NCBI GenBank assembly: GCA_021234155.1 | Contig: JAJEKV010000062.1 | Coordinates: 6,726,432-6,790,431 of the forward strand | DNA: 64,000 nucleotides | Reading direction: 5' to 3' | Origin: Isoetes taiwanensis | Taxonomy: Eukaryota; Streptophyta; Lycopodiopsida; Isoetales; Isoetaceae | In this document: positions 1 to 10,015 of the stretch, piece by piece | How the letters are laid out: each line of letters starts with the position of its first letter | Position numbering within the stretch: the stretch's first letter is position 1 | Translations under genes and position numbers: made by a program | The notes under the pieces: model-generated | What the model was told of the DNA's origin: nothing | Database searches by the model: none | Seen by the model: only the letters and a program-made list of their open reading frames with translations

Positions 1-639
1 ATCAATGATCAAGTGAATCTTGAAAAGGTCAAAGAGAAGTTAGTAACTACATTGTTTTCTGTAACTATCCTAATATGACTTCAAATATGTGCAACAAACA
101 TATCAAAAAAGACAAATACTAACAAATGATGCTCGAATTATGTGGATTATTCAAATAATATGCAAAGTTTTCTTGGAAAGAACGCTGGGCAATGGGCAAG
201 TGCTTGGGGAACAAGGTGATGTATCTTTGGAACAATGCAATTAGTACCATTTGTCGTGATTCATCTATGAATTAGAATATTATAAAATAATAAAAAAGTT
301 CAGAAGGACAAAGATGACTACACCATATGAAAACATGCTACAAAACAATTGTTCTGAAGCTATTGGTTTATGGGATTTGTTATTAATGTCCAATATGAAC
401 CATTGATTTTCAGCATATCCTCAGCATCGTACCAAATCAATGGCTCACATCTTTTTCCCCAAAATTTACTTCGCCACTTTCTAAGGTCGATTTGCAACAT
501 GCACATATTTCATTTCACCATTGCTTAAATTCGGCCACATAAAAACCCAATGGTAGCCGCCGCAATGAGCGGTAAAACCGCTTATGATTCCCGAGCGATG
601 TCGGCCGGACCTATCATTGCATGGTCTGCAGATGGCATC
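1..639. other. non-coding, nothing recognised
   Basis: AT-rich sequence with only short overlapping reading frames on both strands. I see no domain, splice-flanked exon or repeat boundary here. The right edge is where homology to the inverted copy at 17175-18937 begins. Confidence 0.5.
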
Positions 640-2390
640 GGCATGGTCGCAAGATGGCGTAAAGGAGATAGAAGCCGAAACCATGCAAACATCAGATCTG
701 GGAATAAAACTTTTGACTCCACCCCGCATGCAAACAACCAAGCAATCCACCACATCGGCCTCTTCACCTCCAGAAAAGAACCAAAATAAGAACTCTTAAG
801 AAAACCGGTGCAATGCCGGCTCACACACGTTATGGTTGAGGGCTCCACCAGACCCAACAAGTTTGGGAGCTCAGAAACCACAAGGCCCTCGCCCGGGGTT
901 TGCGACTGGCTCTCATTTGCCGCAATCAACCAAATCCCATGGGCCTTACAAATCATAGCAGGAAGACTATTAGCTATGTTGAAGACACATCAAGAAATCG
1001 AGGCCGGATCGATGTGAAGGCACCGAGTCCGCCGCAGATTAATCGCAAATAAATGTCTCTGTGGTGCTTGCAAATAATCGAGCCCACGATCATCCGGGGA
1101 GCGGAAGATTCAAACACAACATGATTTTTCAATGTGCCCATTAAGATAATCTTCACGATGCTTAAATGATAGAAAGAACAAGAGAATTGATATATTTCCT
1201 ATTCAAAACTGAAGCATCAATATGGATAGCGTAACACAAGAACCATAGCTCCACCGGAGCTCCAAGACGAAAGCTAACGAGGGGCTTATGGTCAAAAACC
1301 TTGATCTCTTTGCCTCAACGAAAATCCCTCACCGCCGCCAAAAAAAAAAAGCGGCGTGCACTCTTATCTCTATGCCCTAAAAACATTCTAAAAGCATTAT
1401 ACAAAGAAAACATCACCACTAAATGCAAATAAGCTGCTCAAATCCCTCCAAATATACGATTTCTAATACGATACAGGCTAAAATCTTAGCACAAACCATT
1501 GCCACAAGCACCTCCACAAATACCAAACTAAAAACGTGGAAGTTTATAAGCACATTAGATATTAAAACATGAAATGCAATATAACAGAATTCTAAGCAAA
1601 GCTATAAAGAAAACGATATGGCATCAATTTTCTGAACCTGTTAGGCACATTTGATATTAAAATATGAAATGTAGTTAAAGAGAAATCTAACCATAATGAT
1701 ATGAAGAAGAAGGTGCTTCGCACTAGGGGTTGCCCTCAACTAGTTTGCGCATGTGGTTAATCTAGGTTGGAGGAATTGGTAGTTGTTACAAATCTTGATT
1801 AAAAAAAAAATGATGAAAGCAATTTAACAAAAGATTGAAAAGACAACAATAAACACTAAACTAGGCAAGCCGCTCAACGCCATAAGAAACCACAAGAACT
1901 TGTCTTGCAGGAACTCTGCCAAGAAAATATAGATGGCCCGCTTTACTTCGCCAAAAAAAATTTTAGATCCTCAAAGACTCTTTCTCACCTCTACTCTTTT
2001 GGAAGAAAACTGAAAGCATTCAAGCTTTCCCGGGCATTTTCCATGATTTTCAAATCCAAATCCTTGACTTCAAAGTTTTTTTTTCAATATCCCATCCCAG
2101 AATTGCTCTTTCCCATGTTCTTCTTAGCTGTTAGATCTTTCTACTTGTTTCTTGCATAATGTGATCAGTTTAGCAAAATAATGCCAAATTTGCTTCTTAG
2201 AACATGCATGCAAGACAAAGATAAGGGCATGACATGTGCTTCTCTTTTCTGCTGCCATTTATGGTAAAGATTTGTGAAAAATGGCTTAAGGCTATTGAAT
2301 CTCCATACCTCTCCTCTTTTCAGGAATTTCTTAATTGCCTTGGCATGTATTACCTCCTGCTTAAGCTGAATAAATATCGCTTCGAATGCT
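640..2390 (+). repeat. large inverted repeat, arm A
   Basis: This stretch is present in reverse complement at 17175-18937. Shared landmarks include the block around 1720 (cgcactaggggttgccctc), the block at 1890-1925 (aagaacttgtcttgcagg) and matching 84-residue frames at 1905-2159 (+) and 17400-17654 (-), both ending in FFLAVRSF-like sequence. Similarity starts near 640 (ggcatggtcgcaagatgg) and fades after about 2390 (cgcttcgaatg). No transposase or RT domain is visible and no clear terminal repeats or target duplication were found, so it may be a dispersed repeat family present twice in opposite orientation rather than the ends of one 18-kb element. Confidence 0.8.
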
Positions 2391-3018
2391 ATGGCAGGAG
2401 TACTAGATTTTTATTCCATTAACTTGTAGAATCCCGAAGCTCTATGGTCACAGTCCAAATCTTTATTTAGGTGTTGAATTTATTCGCCTAAGAGTTGACA
2501 ACTAGTATGGAGGATTGAATGCAGATAATGTTGATCAAACACTTTCCTTCTAGAAACATATGAATGGTTTGTAACTGGCTAGACTTGGCATCGCTCAATG
2601 ACATGTTCAAAGCTTGGCCAGTATAGCATTGTTGCAATATATCCCTTCACATGCAATGGGAATGGCTCTGTAGCGGGTACATGTTGATGCCCCATTATTA
2701 TTTTTAATTCTTAAAGGTAGAGAAACGTATACCTGCCTATGGTTGAAGCATGGTGGTTCGCTCTCGATTTTCCCAGTACATAGGTTAATCACATGTATAA
2801 AATGTCCATTCAGAAGCTACATGGTTGATCTTGCCTAGAAAATGATCATTTGGATATGGATGAGTGTCCAGCCCTTGATTTGATGATAGTTTCAGCATGA
2901 TGAGTTCACTTGGAGGTTTAAGCATTATGGACAAGATTTATGGATCACATGGCCACAAAATAATTTATCGTTTACGAATTTGTAAGATTAACCATAGAAC
3001 TGATATTCTATAGTTTAA
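2391..3018. other. non-coding, nothing recognised
   Basis: AT-rich sequence with only short reading frames and no recognisable domain. It lies just beyond the end of the inverted-repeat homology. Confidence 0.4.
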
Positions 3019-3045
3019 TTTGAATTGAATTGAATTGAATTGATT
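3019..3045 (+). repeat. (TTGAA)n microsatellite
   Basis: About four to five perfect copies of the pentamer TTGAA, followed by a T-rich stretch. Short simple tails of this kind can mark the 3' end of a non-LTR retroelement, but no element body was recognised beside it. Confidence 0.8.
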
Positions 3046-3046
3046 T

Positions 3047-3370
3047 TTATTGTCTGCGGAGACCAATTGGTCTATGGGACCCAAACAAGGAATACAGCAA
3101 GCAGATTACTGCTAGGATTAAAAAACCCTTGCCCCAGAGGATTTTCAAGGGAAAAAACTTGGCAATAATAGGTATGCTGAGAAATTGTACAATGATATAT
3201 GATAATGGTACATTAAGATGTGTCTCAGTGCATCGTTCGAGGACATAACTGAGTGCAGGCATGTCCTGAAGATAAGATCCTAGTGAGCCTACTGACATTG
3301 TATCCGGAAGTGCATGCAGCTGCTGGTTAGCCAGGATCAATTGAGCATAGCTGGCGCAAATGTTACTCAA
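3047..3370 (-). CDS. possible exon, unknown protein
   Basis: A 107-codon open stretch on the minus strand. Its first half has balanced, protein-like composition (NICASYAQLILANQQLHALP, then SLGSYLQDMPALSYVLERC) and reads like a helical globular segment. Its second half is hydrophobic (IPIIAKFFPLKILWGKGFLI). The open frame does not start at an ATG, and an in-frame stop lies just upstream, so if real it is an internal exon. Nearby AG and GT dinucleotides could bound the first half, roughly 3210-3370. CAG and CTG occur at normal density here, unlike in the retroelements, which fits host sequence. I do not recognise the family; a chance open frame is a real alternative. Confidence 0.25.
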   Translation of the reverse strand: MSNICASYAQLILANQQLHALPDTMSVGSLGSYLQDMPALSYVLERCTETHLNVPLSYIIVQFLSIPIIAKFFPLKILWGKGFLILAVICLLYSLFGSHRPIGLRRQ

Positions 3371-5418
3371 CCTCTTCTTCTAACCATCTAGTACTATATG
3401 ATTAAAACCAATCTTCCCAGCTAGATAAAGTACTGCAGGAGCCCAGTACAAATTTTCTAAAAGCTTCAGAAGAAAACCTCTTGCAAGGTTGGAGAAGAAG
3501 AGGGAAGAAATGAAGAGTAATATGAGTATGTCACACTACTCAAAGAAGCTGCACCTAATTCCACAATTTGAACAAAACCTGCAGTTTCATCAACCATTAC
3601 AACTGACAATCTATAAGAGGAGCTGATTGTCGGGATGTAAAACAATTAGTCTGTAATTGGCTAGGCACAAAGCCCAACCACTAGACTCTTTCTCTAAAGT
3701 CTAGCTCGAGATATGTAAGCATCATCCTGCTTATAAATTCCCTAGCTCGACATCTCAAATGGTTCCATGTATGATTAATAAACCTGTAGATTTTAGATCA
3801 AAGCACTCTATTCTTTTCCAAGAATTCTACTCCAAACCTTTCTATTTGGAAGAAAGAGCAAGAGGAAGTAGAAAAGCCAACAATTCAGAGGAACCGTTAT
3901 ATGATTAGGCTACCAGGAAAACCATCCAACAAAATTGCGCTCCTTACATTTCTGCTTAAAATCTGCTAAACCTTATAGGCTCTACGCCCTTTTGGTACTC
4001 AAAACAAGAATACTAACTTATTTCTCCGGGCCACATTAGTAACAAACCGGCATGAATTATAATGACCTTTGGAAGAAATTTGAAAGACAATTACCGGATA
4101 GTTGGAAGAATGAAATCCAAGGAAAAAGGTGAGCAAAACCCCACTAGCAACAACTTGAATATTTGATGTGGGTGGGTAGGCTGGAATAGTGGGAAGGAAA
4201 GGGAGGGAGAGGGCCTTCTCTCCCTCCCTTTGCCGGTGCAAGTTCCACCTCCACCACTAGTTGAATGTTGATTCTGCGTGATCACTGAGATCGGTTGCTA
4301 GATTCAAGGCCTCCCTCCCTAATTTATGCATAAGTTTGAAACTGCATTTCAGATAATAGGTCATTAGCCTACATGCCACTAATGGTATGGAAGGTTGACC
4401 TAGAGTCCCAAATTTGTCTCTAGTTCATTAAGTGCAGCGAGTGCTACACATAATATAAATTATACTAGCGGGGCTAGGCTAGCTGTGCAATTATACACTT
4501 GGAATTTGGCCTCTTGGTTCTAATTCCTCAATCTGACTTGGGCATTGAAACCCTAAAACAAAAAGCTACTTGGCCATATATCTTCTACAATCAAGCTCGA
4601 CAAAGGCTGGTGGCTGCAGCCAGATATCTCAGTCCTGGAAGAATTTGTCAGCAGCTAGATTTCATAAATCTTGTTGGTTTTTATAAGCTCCAGTTACACC
4701 TTGTTTTCGGCTGGCTCCAGACCTCGGCAAGCCAGTCTTCATACGGTTTTTCTTTCCATGGAAGGCAGCCCCTGCGAGATTCCTCCGGGGCTCCCCCTCG
4801 AACCAATTCACCAAAGGTCGATTTGTAGAATCAGCTCTTACAAGCAATTTAGTTATTCAGCAAATGGCCTTCAACTTAGGGTTCCAATTTCTATGCGCTA
4901 CAGTATGCTTTTATGTTCACGTGAGAAAAGGTAGCCAAAGCAGACCTATTATGCTACATGTTCAGTATTGCTTTTTTCCACCATTATGGTTCCAGGGTTT
5001 CGGATTTGGCATCTGTTTAATAGCAACAGGCAACACCAAAGCAGACGAAGATACTTTAGTATTTAACAAAACACAGATCTTTGTACTGCAACTAAAGCAT
5101 TAATCTTTGATTGCCATTTGTAGATAATACTCCACTAGCAGCATCTGGTAGTGCCAATGCTATCCATCTCTTGTTATATCCTGCAAGTCTCTTTACTCCA
5201 GAAAATATTTTGCCCCAAACAGAGATTCAATGTGAAATGTTTGTCATACCTTGTTTTAATATTCCATGCTATCGTAGATGGCTTGGAAGCTACAAACTTC
5301 TGAATTCAAGTCTGCATTTCTCCAGGTTGCTTTAGCTCTTTGCACTGATGCTGATCAATTTCCTACAAAACTCTTTCCTTTACAACCTGCTAGGAAGTTC
5401 AAGTCCATACCTAGACTT
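3371..5418. other. non-coding, no gene supported
   Basis: Several open frames of 60-120 codons overlap on both strands between 4100 and 5330, but none has a recognisable domain or convincing splice context. CAG/CTG density is normal. This is the left flank of the retrotransposon that starts at 5419. Confidence 0.4.
4198..4231. other. perfect 13-bp inverted repeat (hairpin)
   Basis: The arm AAAGGGAGGGAGA at 4198-4210 is repeated in exact reverse complement at 4219-4231, with an 8-nt loop. One strand is purine-rich and the other pyrimidine-rich. No adjacent gene is well enough defined to call it a terminator. Confidence 0.8.
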
Positions 5419-5487
5419 TGTGACGACCATATGGATATTCGTATCATACGATCATTATACTCGTATGTACAAAAGATGGTCGTCACA
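5419..5487. repeat. 12-bp inverted repeat at LTR start
   Basis: TGTGACGACCAT (5419-5430) recurs as its exact reverse complement ATGGTCGTCACA (5476-5487). Smaller palindromes such as TCGTATCATACGA lie between. The whole 69 bp can fold into one hairpin. The same pair occurs at 10625-10636 and 10682-10693, and in decayed form at 50020. Confidence 0.85.
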
Positions 5488-5509
5488 CAGATGCAAAAGG
5501 GTAGTTGCA

Positions 5510-5576
5510 AAAGACAGGATTTGAACTCGCAACCTTCCAGTTGCGAGTCACATACCCTTGCCAAGTGCGCTACCAA
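5510..5576 (-). repeat. antisense tRNA-like A-box/B-box module in the LTR
   Basis: Read on the minus strand, TAGCGCACTTGG (5572-5561) fits the pol III A-box TRGYNNANNNGG, and GAGTTCAAATCC (5528-5517) fits the B-box GGTTCRANNCC apart from its first bases. The boxes start 44 nt apart, as in a tRNA gene. Between them is a 9-bp hairpin (ACTCGCAAC/GTTGCGAGT). The T-arm stem does not pair, so it is a tRNA-derived relic or SINE-like head rather than a tRNA gene. The same block is present, more decayed, in the 3' LTRs near 10800-10860 and 50200-50265. Confidence 0.55.
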
Positions 5577-5631
5577 TATTTTGTTGAAGACATTCCTCCA
5601 TAGCTTTCTCATATGTGGGACTATCTTTAGG

Positions 5632-5655
5632 AGGTTCTAGAATATTCTAGAACCT
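5632..5655 (+). promoter_or_regulatory. heat-shock element, perfect 24-bp palindrome
   Basis: The palindrome holds four alternating blocks, TTC-TA-GAA-TA-TTC-TA-GAA, each separated by two bases. This matches the nTTCnnGAAn repeat bound by heat-shock factors. It sits 54 bp upstream of the LTR TATA box. It is unchanged in all three LTRs (also 10910-10933 and 50317-50340) although the surrounding sequence differs. Confidence 0.8.
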
Positions 5656-5709
5656 AAATGCATGCGATCTCATCCATTGGAGTGGCGCAATCTTGACCAT
5701 CGGCTTAGA

Positions 5710-5716
5710 TATATAA
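5710..5716 (+). promoter_or_regulatory. LTR TATA box
   Basis: TATATAA in gatatataaggagg, conserved at 11003-11009 and 50410-50416. It is the natural core promoter of the LTR, with the heat-shock palindrome upstream. Confidence 0.7.
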
Positions 5717-5872
5717 GGAGGCATCTCCTTCTTGTCGAACCATTCCGGTTCAACGCCAGTCTTGAGCCTTCTAGGCATCTGTCTCGTGTTCCTGCTTGCC
5801 TTTGGGCCATTGTATTCTTGATTCATATTCATATATCAGATTCTTTATCCATATTGGGCGATTCCTGTCTCT

Positions 5873-6810
5873 ATGGAGGAGGTTTCATCCTTATTACAGC
5901 AGGTCCAGCAACTTGTTCAAGTATGCCAGCAGTTGCAGTTGAATAATAAGGAGCTCCAGGAACGGCTAGCTTCTCATGAATCAGCCTCTAGCTCCGAGGG
6001 GAGGTCATCGGAACCTAAGATCAGCCTGCCAGAAAAATTTGATGGCACCAGATCCAAGCTTCGAGGTTTTTTGAACCAGATTTGTCTTGTTATTCGACTC
6101 CACCCTCACAGGTATCCTATGGATCGAGAATGTGTCGGTCTAGTTGGCTCTCTTCTTTCTGGATCAGCCTTGAGTTGGTTTGCCTCCTTCTTTGGAGAAA
6201 GGCTCCCGAGTTGCAAAATTTTGCTTTATTCAGCTTCTAGAGCTCGAGGCATGCTTTGGAGACACCGATCGTCGTACGCGAAGTCACAAAACTTTGCAAT
6301 CTAAGGCAAGGCTCGCCCGGCTCAAATATATGCGCCGAATTTCGTCAAATTGCGGTAGATACTGCCTGGGATGATGTTGCACTTCAAGACTATTTTCGAA
6401 GGGGGTTACGTGAGGATGTCAAGGATATGCTGTTATCTATGGAGGACCCTCAGACTTTGGAGGAAGCCATCAGATTTGCGGTTCGATGTGATAATCGGCT
6501 CTTCGAACGCAGGCAGGAGAGACGTAGTCAGGTCTTCCCAATCACACAAGCGCGTCAGAGCCTTTCACGCCTTCCTCGATTTCATCTGTAGAATCCAACA
6601 GGTCCAGACCTGAGCCTATGCAGATTGATCGGGCAGTTCGAGGACCTTTATCTGCCGCCGAGAAGCAATATCGGAGAGAGGCTAATCTTTGCCTCTACTA
6701 TGGGGGAGCTGGTCATATTGCTCTTGGATGCCCTGTGAAGCGCCCAAATCGGTCGGAAAACCGTTTGAACCCCGTCCGAGTAGTTAGGAGTCTCTCGACA
6801 TTTGCCTGAC
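5873..6810 (+). pseudogene. gag, frameshifted (capsid and zinc knuckle)
   Basis: The Gag structural protein of the chromovirus. The ATG at 5873 starts a glutamine-rich coiled-coil-like N-terminus (LLQQVQQLVQVCQQLQ), then the capsid core with PEKFDGTRSKLRGFLNQ and GLVGSLLSGSALSWF. The frame breaks near 6190-6300. The capsid C-terminus resumes at 6256-6591 (EDVKDMLLSMEDPQTLEEAI, RCDNRLFERRQE). A zinc knuckle follows at 6690-6735 in a third register, CLYYGGAGHIALGC, where the second cysteine of the CCHC pattern is tyrosine. The start ATG is only about 35 nt past the recognisable LTR sequence, so a normal leader is missing. Confidence 0.75.
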
Positions 6811-6892
6811 ATTCCCTTCAACTCCTCCCACATGTGACGAAGGTTTTATTCCCTCGGACAAGGTCAGTAAAGAATTTTTTATCTCTATTTCA

Positions 6893-7255
6893 TTGGAGTC
6901 GGAGAATGGGAGGATAGAGACGATGACGCAACTTGATTGTGGTGCGAATGCCTGCTTCATAGATAGTATGTTCGCTACTAAGCACGCCATTCCTAGAAGC
7001 AGGGTCGAGCATCCAGCCTCTGTTAATGTGATTGATGGGCATGAGATCTCTTCAGGCGCAGTCACAGAATGTACTGCACCTCTTCACGTTTTGTTCGAGG
7101 GAGCTTCTTGTAGCATTTCCTTCAATCTCATTGCTAGCCCACATGCGCAAAATAGTCTTGGAGTGCCCGGCTCGAGCTACATAACCCACAGATTGATTGA
7201 CGTACTAGATCCTTTCGGTTTGTTGGTTCGAGCTCTAGTTCCAGTTCATCTGTAG
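6893..7255 (+). pseudogene. retropepsin-like aspartic protease region
   Basis: An open stretch of about 120 codons after the zinc knuckle. It holds the protease active-site context QLDCGANACFID, where the usual D-S/T-G-A is D-C-G-A, followed by HEISSGAVTECTAPL and FNLIASPHAQNSLGVP. The position between gag and RT is standard for Ty3/gypsy. The Ser/Thr to Cys change next to the catalytic Asp, and the stop at 7255, suggest it is inactive or miscalled. Confidence 0.6.
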
Positions 7256-7687
7256 TTCAAGCCTCTGCACCAATATCTACTTCAGTCCATACAGTATCGT
7301 GGGCTCTTGATGCTGTCCTTGTTGTTCCTGTTTCTGCTCCAGTTCATGCCCCAGATTCTGATTATGTTCTTGATGATATCCCTGCTCCAGCTCCAACTCC
7401 AGCTCCTGCTCTAGTTACGGTTTTACGCTCTGCTCGGTCCCCCCCTGCTCGGTTCTGCTCAATTCTGTCAGCTTGCTCCTACGCCTGCTTTTTGTTCCTG
7501 CTCTCGTTCTGTTCTTGATCACCCCGCTGGCAGAGGCTTCTTGGCGCCCTCGGCTCCGTATCTCGAAGATCTCTCTTCACAAGTTTATTAGATCACGGTA
7601 GACAAGATCCGGATCGGCATTTGCAATCCAAGTCCATCCTTCGACTAGGCTGTGCTTTAGAAATGTAAAACGTCGCTCTGTCGTTCA
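7256..7687 (+). other. low-complexity spacer between protease and RT
   Basis: Pyrimidine-rich sequence built of short repeats of ctccag and gctc, which would read as Pro/Ala-rich peptide. No conserved domain is seen. It looks like the variable linker that joins protease and RT in many gypsy polyproteins, with several frame breaks. Confidence 0.45.
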
Positions 7688-8480
7688 CGATAAGTACAAG
7701 GATTTTGGCGATGTTTTTGATAAGGTCAAAGCCAGCAAGCTTTGGAACATCGTCCTTATGGCTGCCCCATTGATCTTCGGCGAGGGGGCGACCAGTCATT
7801 TGGCCCTATCTATGGCTTGTCGCCCAGCAAGTGGAGACTTTGCGGACCTATATCGAGGAGAATCTTGCAACCGGGTTTATTCGACATTCGGTCACCCGCG
7901 GGGAGCTGCCATCTTCTTTGTTTCCAAGAAGGATGGTTCTTTGCTTCAATGGGTGGATTTATCGCGACCTCAACAAGATCCTTCTTGGCGTAATTGGTAT
8001 CCTCTCCCTCGATTCCAAAGTTATTTGAGTGGCTCCAAGGTGCGATACTTCACAAAATTGATCTTGAGGTGCCTATAGTCTTATAGTATCGGGGAAGGTG
8101 ATGAGTGGAAGACAACCTTTCGAACTTCGGTATGATCATTTTGAGTATACCGTCATGCCTTCGGCCTTACCAATGCTCAGTGACCTTCAAAGACATGGCT
8201 AACGATGTTTTTCGAGAGTTTTTGGATCTTTTTGTTATCGTCTATCTAGATGATGTTCTGATTTATTCAAAGACTTTGGAGGAGCATGAAGAACATGTCA
8301 GGAAGGTCCTTCAGAAGCTACGGGAACATGGACTTTATGCCAAGCTGGAGAAGTGTCAGTTCGAGCAGGACAATGTCGAGTTTCTGGGCTATCGCATCAC
8401 GTCTCAGGGTGTTACCATGGATCTAGAGAAGGTCAGTTCTTGATTGAGAAACACCTTCCTCGGTTAAAGATGTACAGTGC
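7688..8480 (+). pseudogene. reverse transcriptase, frameshifted
   Basis: RT domain of the polyprotein in several frames. Recognisable segments are TLRTYIEENLATGFIRHS near 7835, FFVSKKDGS near 7915, YPLPRFQSYLSGSKV near 8000, then an open stretch from 8105 with DHFEYTVMP-type sequence and the catalytic box FVIVYLDDVLIYSK (YLDD at 8243-8254), then EFLGYRITSQGV. At least three frame breaks separate them. The catalytic aspartates are intact. Copy 2 matches from about 7688 onward, the point where copy 2 begins. Confidence 0.85.
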
Positions 8481-8483
8481 TTC

Positions 8484-8965
8484 TTGGGGTTTGCCAATTT
8501 TTATCGCCACTTCATCAAGGACTATTCGGAGATCGTCTTGCCTTTGACACGTCTCACCAGGAAGGATGTTCCTTTTAAGTGGACAATTGAAGCAGAATCA
8601 GCATTCATCACTCTGAAGCATGTCTTTACAGCAGCACCTGTTCTTGCACACCCGGATCCTGCGCGTCCCTATATTCTCGAAGCTGATGCATCAGATTTTG
8701 CTCTTGGCAGCATCTTGTTGCAAGAGGGGGATGATCATGAGCTGCACCCGATCGCCTATCATTCCCGAAAGTTCCAGGCTGCAAAAATCAACTATTCTAT
8801 TTACGATAAGGAACTTTTGGCGATTGTTGACTCTTTTCAGGAGTGGCGACGATTTCTTGAGGGTTCTCCTCATAAGGTGGTAGAGTATCTGAATCGTCTT
8901 AATCTGGAGTATTTCGATGCGCTTTCGAAGTTCTTAATCGTCGTCAGGCTTGGTGGCATACACAG
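8484..8965 (+). CDS. RNase H domain of pol
   Basis: One open frame from 8484 covers the tail of RT (GFANFYRHFIKDYSEIVLPL) and the RNase H domain: VLAHPDPARPYILEADASDF, GSILLQEGDDHELHPIAYHS and KINYSIYDKELLAIVDSFQE. The DASDF aspartate is the first catalytic residue of gypsy RNase H. It degrades the RNA strand of the RNA/DNA hybrid during reverse transcription. The frame shifts near 8880, before the next open stretch. Confidence 0.8.
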
Positions 8966-10015
8966 GTGCTATCCCGCTTTGATTTCATCATCAAGTTTCG
9001 GCCTGGCACGCTTCAAGGAAAACCGGATGCTCTTTCTCGTAGATCTTATTTCCGAACCCTAAGGCGGGGAGCGACATTTGATCAACAATCCGCGGGTTAT
9101 TCTAGGACGATCGTTTTACGACTCATGGCCATCACTTTGTTCGAAAGGCCTCATGATACATCCTTGTTGGATTTTGTTCGAGCATCTCTTCCTTCTGACC
9201 CATTGGCGCAGGACATAATATCACAGCTTGGCTCAGCACCATCTTCCCGACAAATGAGGTTGGACTATGATCATTTTGAGGTTCGAGATGGACTTTTGTT
9301 TCATGATGGCTTCCTGTATATTGCGGATGGTGCCCCTCGACTTCAAGTTCTGCAGTTCTGTCATGATTCTCCTCTCGCCGGCCATTTTGGCATTGCCAAG
9401 ACTCTGGAACTTATTGCTCGAGATTATTGGTGGCCAGGTCTCCGCCGCACTGTTGAGTCTTTTGTACGCTCACGTGATATTTGTTGTCGTGCAAAAGCTC
9501 CGAAGCACCGTCCACATGGCCTGCTTCAGCCTTTACCAGTTCCAGCCGGTCCTTGGAAGAGTATTTCGGTGGATTTTATTGTCGAGCTTCCATCCTCCCA
9601 GGGGCATGATGCCATCCTTGTTGTTGTTGACCGTTTTTCCAAGATGGCACATTTCATTCCTTGCAGCACTTCTATCTCCAGTGAAGCCACAATGGTTCTC
9701 TTGCTTCGAGAGGTGGTTCGACTCCATAGCTTACCAGATAACATTGTCAGTGACTGCGGCCCTCAGTTTGTTGCTAGCTTTTGGAAGCGTCTATTGCAAC
9801 TCTTGTATGTGGAACGGTCGCTCTCTTCTGGACATCATCCGGAGACCAATGGGCAGGTGGAGCGCACTAATCAAACACTTGAGCAGTATTTGCGATGCTT
9901 CATCAATTATCAGCAGGATGACTGGGTTGATTGGCTACCGCTGGCAGAATTTGCTTACAATAATTCTATCCATGCCTCCACGGGCGGACTTCCGTCTTTC
10001 CGCTCACGGATATGA
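8966..10015 (+). CDS. integrase (D,D35E), open 349 codons
   Basis: The longest open frame in the window. It begins in the RNase H/integrase link (FRPGTLQGKPDALSRRS), then the zinc-binding region with CHDSPLAGHFGIAKT and RDICCRAKAPKHRPHG, where the first Cys of the CxxC pair is Arg. The catalytic core follows: VDFIVELP with Asp at residue 203, SDCGPQF with Asp at 263 and GQVERTNQ with Glu at 299. The 263-299 spacing is exactly D,D(35)E. The end, EFAYNNSIHASTGG, breaks just before the C-terminal domain. It inserts element cDNA into the host chromosome. Intact catalytic residues suggest fairly recent activity or that the frame breaks elsewhere are sequence errors. Confidence 0.9.
   Translation: MLSRFDFIIKFRPGTLQGKPDALSRRSYFRTLRRGATFDQQSAGYSRTIVLRLMAITLFERPHDTSLLDFVRASLPSDPLAQDIISQLGSAPSSRQMRLDYDHFEVRDGLLFHDGFLYIADGAPRLQVLQFCHDSPLAGHFGIAKTLELIARDYWWPGLRRTVESFVRSRDICCRAKAPKHRPHGLLQPLPVPAGPWKSISVDFIVELPSSQGHDAILVVVDRFSKMAHFIPCSTSISSEATMVLLLREVVRLHSLPDNIVSDCGPQFVASFWKRLLQLLYVERSLSSGHHPETNGQVERTNQTLEQYLRCFINYQQDDWVDWLPLAEFAYNNSIHASTGGLPSFRSRI

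Larger units (their letters stand above)
5419..5868 (+). repeat. 5' LTR of chromovirus copy 1
   Basis: Starts TGTGACGACC, identical to the sequence just after the polypurine tract at 10625. It aligns with the 3' LTR through the heat-shock palindrome, TATA box and the segment after it (tcatatatcagattcttt) to about 5865. The right end is uncertain because gag begins at 5873 with almost no leader. It is about 80 bp shorter than the 3' LTRs because it has one copy, not two, of the first 81-bp unit. Confidence 0.8.

Noticed and set aside
5419-5487. LTR-start inverted repeat as a DNA transposon end or a CRISPR-like repeat
   Set aside because: It sits exactly at the LTR start after a polypurine tract, and there are at most two tandem copies with no spacers. 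It is part of the LTR.
5835-5845. ATATCAGATTC near the 5' LTR end as a primer site
   Set aside because: The same words occur inside the 3' LTRs, so they are LTR sequence and not the primer site. Only seven bases match.
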